A stretch of DNA of 64,000 bases from positions 372,001 to 436,000 of the forward strand of contig JACZZP010000020.1 in NCBI GenBank assembly GCA_015183035.1, in the 5' to 3' direction. How positions within the stretch are numbered: position 1 is the first letter of the stretch; every line of letters starts with the position of its first letter. The translations under genes were made by a program, and so were the position numbers. The stretch comes from Meloidogyne chitwoodi (lineage: Eukaryota > Nematoda > Chromadorea > Rhabditida > Meloidogynidae). Of the stretch, positions 61,436 to 64,000 are shown piece after piece. A model generated the notes under the pieces. That model made no database searches and was not told the DNA's origin. It saw only the letters and a list, made by a program, of their open reading frames with translations.

Positions 61436-62429
61436 TCACCACTCTGCTTCGCCATTACTTTTATGAAAACAATAGTCCTTTCCTTTTATTTGCATAACCT
61501 AAAGTTGTTAGAATTTTTATAAAATATTTTTATACTTACTCCATCTTTAAGAATGAATTTCCATTTATTTCTCGTCCGATGAACCTTAATATTAATTTTA
61601 TAGCTCTCATCTTTAATCGTTCAACCTTTTCAAATTGACAAACGACGACCTAAACGTCAAAAAAAAGTTAAAAAAAAAGAATAATAATTAACGTTGTCAG
61701 CATCGAAAAGTGTATCCAGATCTTCATCGTCGCTTTGGTCATCGTCCGAATTTAAAGGCTCTTCTTCAGCTTGACTTTCCCGTTGTGCTGTTTTATCTTC
61801 CAAACCAGCATACCTTTTCAATGGATCATCTTCGTGTTCTTCTTCAGACGAGCTGATAAATAATGCACTTATTGTTAGTTTGTAAAGTACGAAAATAACC
61901 TGTCAGTCATTCCTGGGCCTCCACCATCTAATTGCGGTATCCGTTTCATCCAAACTATAGTGGTTTTTTGTTGTTGAGCAACTGTTAATTTTCCAGATAC
62001 TTGATCTGACAGGCGTTGTGATGTCCCTGGTGCTTGTTCAGATAAGAATGGAAGTTGTGTATAAGTCTAAAATCAGAATATTAAAATATCAAAATTGATG
62101 AAACATTTAGCGTGGCATGCTGTCTGTATTGTTTAGTTGAAGGCGGCTGTACCGAAGGTGGCGGTAGACGAGCTTCCAAATCAACAGCTCCACTCGACTG
62201 TATTTTATTCTCCCAAGACTAATTTTTATATTAAAATTAAACCACAATATAACAACCTTTTTTAACTGCTGCAAAACTTCAATATCAACACCTTCATCCA
62301 AAAAAGCTTCTCTGACTTGACTAACAACATCAATAATTACTCCACGATAAATTTCCTCCTAAAAATAAGAATAAAATCTAACAATAAGAAAACACTCACA
62401 ATTTTAAATCCCTGTTGTGCTGTCAACAT
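61436..62429 (-). CDS. GTF2A1: Transcription initiation factor IIA large subunit (TFIIA alpha/beta), 234 aa, complete
   Basis: TFIIA binds and stabilises TBP on TATA-containing promoters in the nucleus. Exons on the minus strand are 62429-62400, 62358-62257, 62218-62105, 62066-61900, 61852-61693, 61649-61626, 61584-61540 and 61498-61436, with seven GT..AG introns of 38-47 bp. Residues 11-60 are the conserved helical domain (YRGVIIDVVSQVREAFLDEG, then LQQLKKSWENKIQSSGAVD). The middle has LDGGGPGMTDSSSEEEHEDD, followed by a strongly acidic stretch with DDDQSDDEDLDTLFDADN (to 191). The end is the beta-barrel part, VVVCQFEKVHRTRNKWKFIL, then KDGVMQIKGKDYCFHKSNGE, finishing AEW as in other TFIIA large subunits. 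The linker between the conserved ends is much shorter than in vertebrates (about 376 aa in human). Taspase-type cleavage cannot be judged here. The gene shares a 309 bp divergent promoter region with DNAJC25. Confidence 0.93.
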
Positions 62430-62738
62430 TTTCTTATAAACAAAATATATATATAATGCAGCAGTCTTTAGATTTCTTTATTTGTCTGCGTTCTCTAATT
62501 TCTATCTTCTATTTATAATATAGGGTTTGGTCGGTTAAGTGCCGCTAGTTAAGTGCCTACCCTAAAAGAGCCGGTTGAGCGTCTAATTAATTTTTTTATA
62601 AATAGGATTTGACCCTTAAACTTCAACGTCGTTAAAGACAATTTTTTATATATTTATTTTTCTTAAATTTTATTTAGATGACAAGAAAATCAAATTCTTC
62701 TAATTAAATTAAATTTTCTGAACTTTTGATTTCTTAAA
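62430..62738. promoter_or_regulatory. Divergent promoter region between TFIIA and DNAJC25 genes
   Basis: 309 bp separate the two start codons, so both promoters lie here. A GC-richer patch at 62530-62577 has a tandem-like GGTTAAGTGCCGCTAGTTAAGTGCC and then GAGCCGGTTGAGCGTC, standing out from A/T flanks. TATTTAG before 62678 is a possible trans-splice or 5' UTR acceptor for DNAJC25. No TATA box can be singled out from background. Confidence 0.5.
62678..62707 (+). other. Short upstream ORF before DNAJC25 start
   Basis: ATG directly after a TTTATTTAG acceptor-like string opens nine codons (MTRKSNSSN) and stops 31 bp before the DNAJC25 ATG. If the message begins at that acceptor, this uORF would be read first and could lower translation. 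Whether it is in the mature transcript is unknown. Confidence 0.3.

Positions 62739-64000
<1,262 letters not shown>

Noticed and set aside
62107..62301. 64-codon minus-strand frame beginning MDEGVDIEVLQQLKK
   Set aside because: It reads through intron 2 of the TFIIA gene. The true product splices 62257 to 62218.

Overview
This is 64 kb of extremely AT-rich eukaryotic nuclear DNA (well above 80% A+T by eye), most of it a gene desert built from old repeats. A small nematode-like animal is the best reading; a root-knot-nematode-like tylenchid is my guess. The reasons are two conserved genes with metazoan domain content (TFIIA large subunit, DNAJC25), introns of only 38-78 bp with GT..AG ends and TTTAG/TTTCAG-type acceptors, and the low GC. 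The species assignment is inference. No prokaryotic gene organisation, tRNA, rRNA or CRISPR array was seen.

Layout. 1-30 kb: gene desert of duplicated AT-rich blocks (6.9-8.4 kb resembles 16.7-18.1 kb; 10.3-11.3 kb is nearly identical to 13.0-14.0 kb, and 12.4-14.0 kb resembles 19.4-21.4 kb), with isolated GC-richer islands at 9.86 and 14.0-14.6 kb. At 27.9-29.4 kb a 51-53 bp satellite array lies between direct repeats. 30.6-32.7 kb: two small genes, a 54-residue secreted six-cysteine (knottin-like) peptide on the minus strand and a four-exon gene for a 92-residue protein of unknown function. 34.3-36.9 kb: a GC-richer island of degenerate ~120 bp repeats enclosing a ~42 bp minisatellite whose core is a palindrome with a GAA loop. 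38.1-44.6 kb: two arrays of a 108/95 bp satellite on either side of a pyrimidine-rich duplicated tract and a decayed Helitron-like fragment. 44.6-57 kb: two diverged copies of a multi-kilobase AT-rich block and smaller repeats.

57.3-64 kb is the gene-bearing end. A three-exon gene on the minus strand encodes a signal-peptide/transmembrane/RING-H2 protein; its second intron carries a hAT-type MITE with a perfect 8 bp target duplication. A complete eight-exon TFIIA alpha/beta gene (minus strand) and the first seven exons of a DNAJC25 gene (plus strand, running off the window) are arranged head to head over 309 bp. The 5' flank of DNAJC25 has a decayed second copy beyond the 3' end of the TFIIA gene, next to a second short inverted-repeat element.

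The multi-exon genes were assembled by hand from splice sites, phase and remembered family motifs. No search was run.
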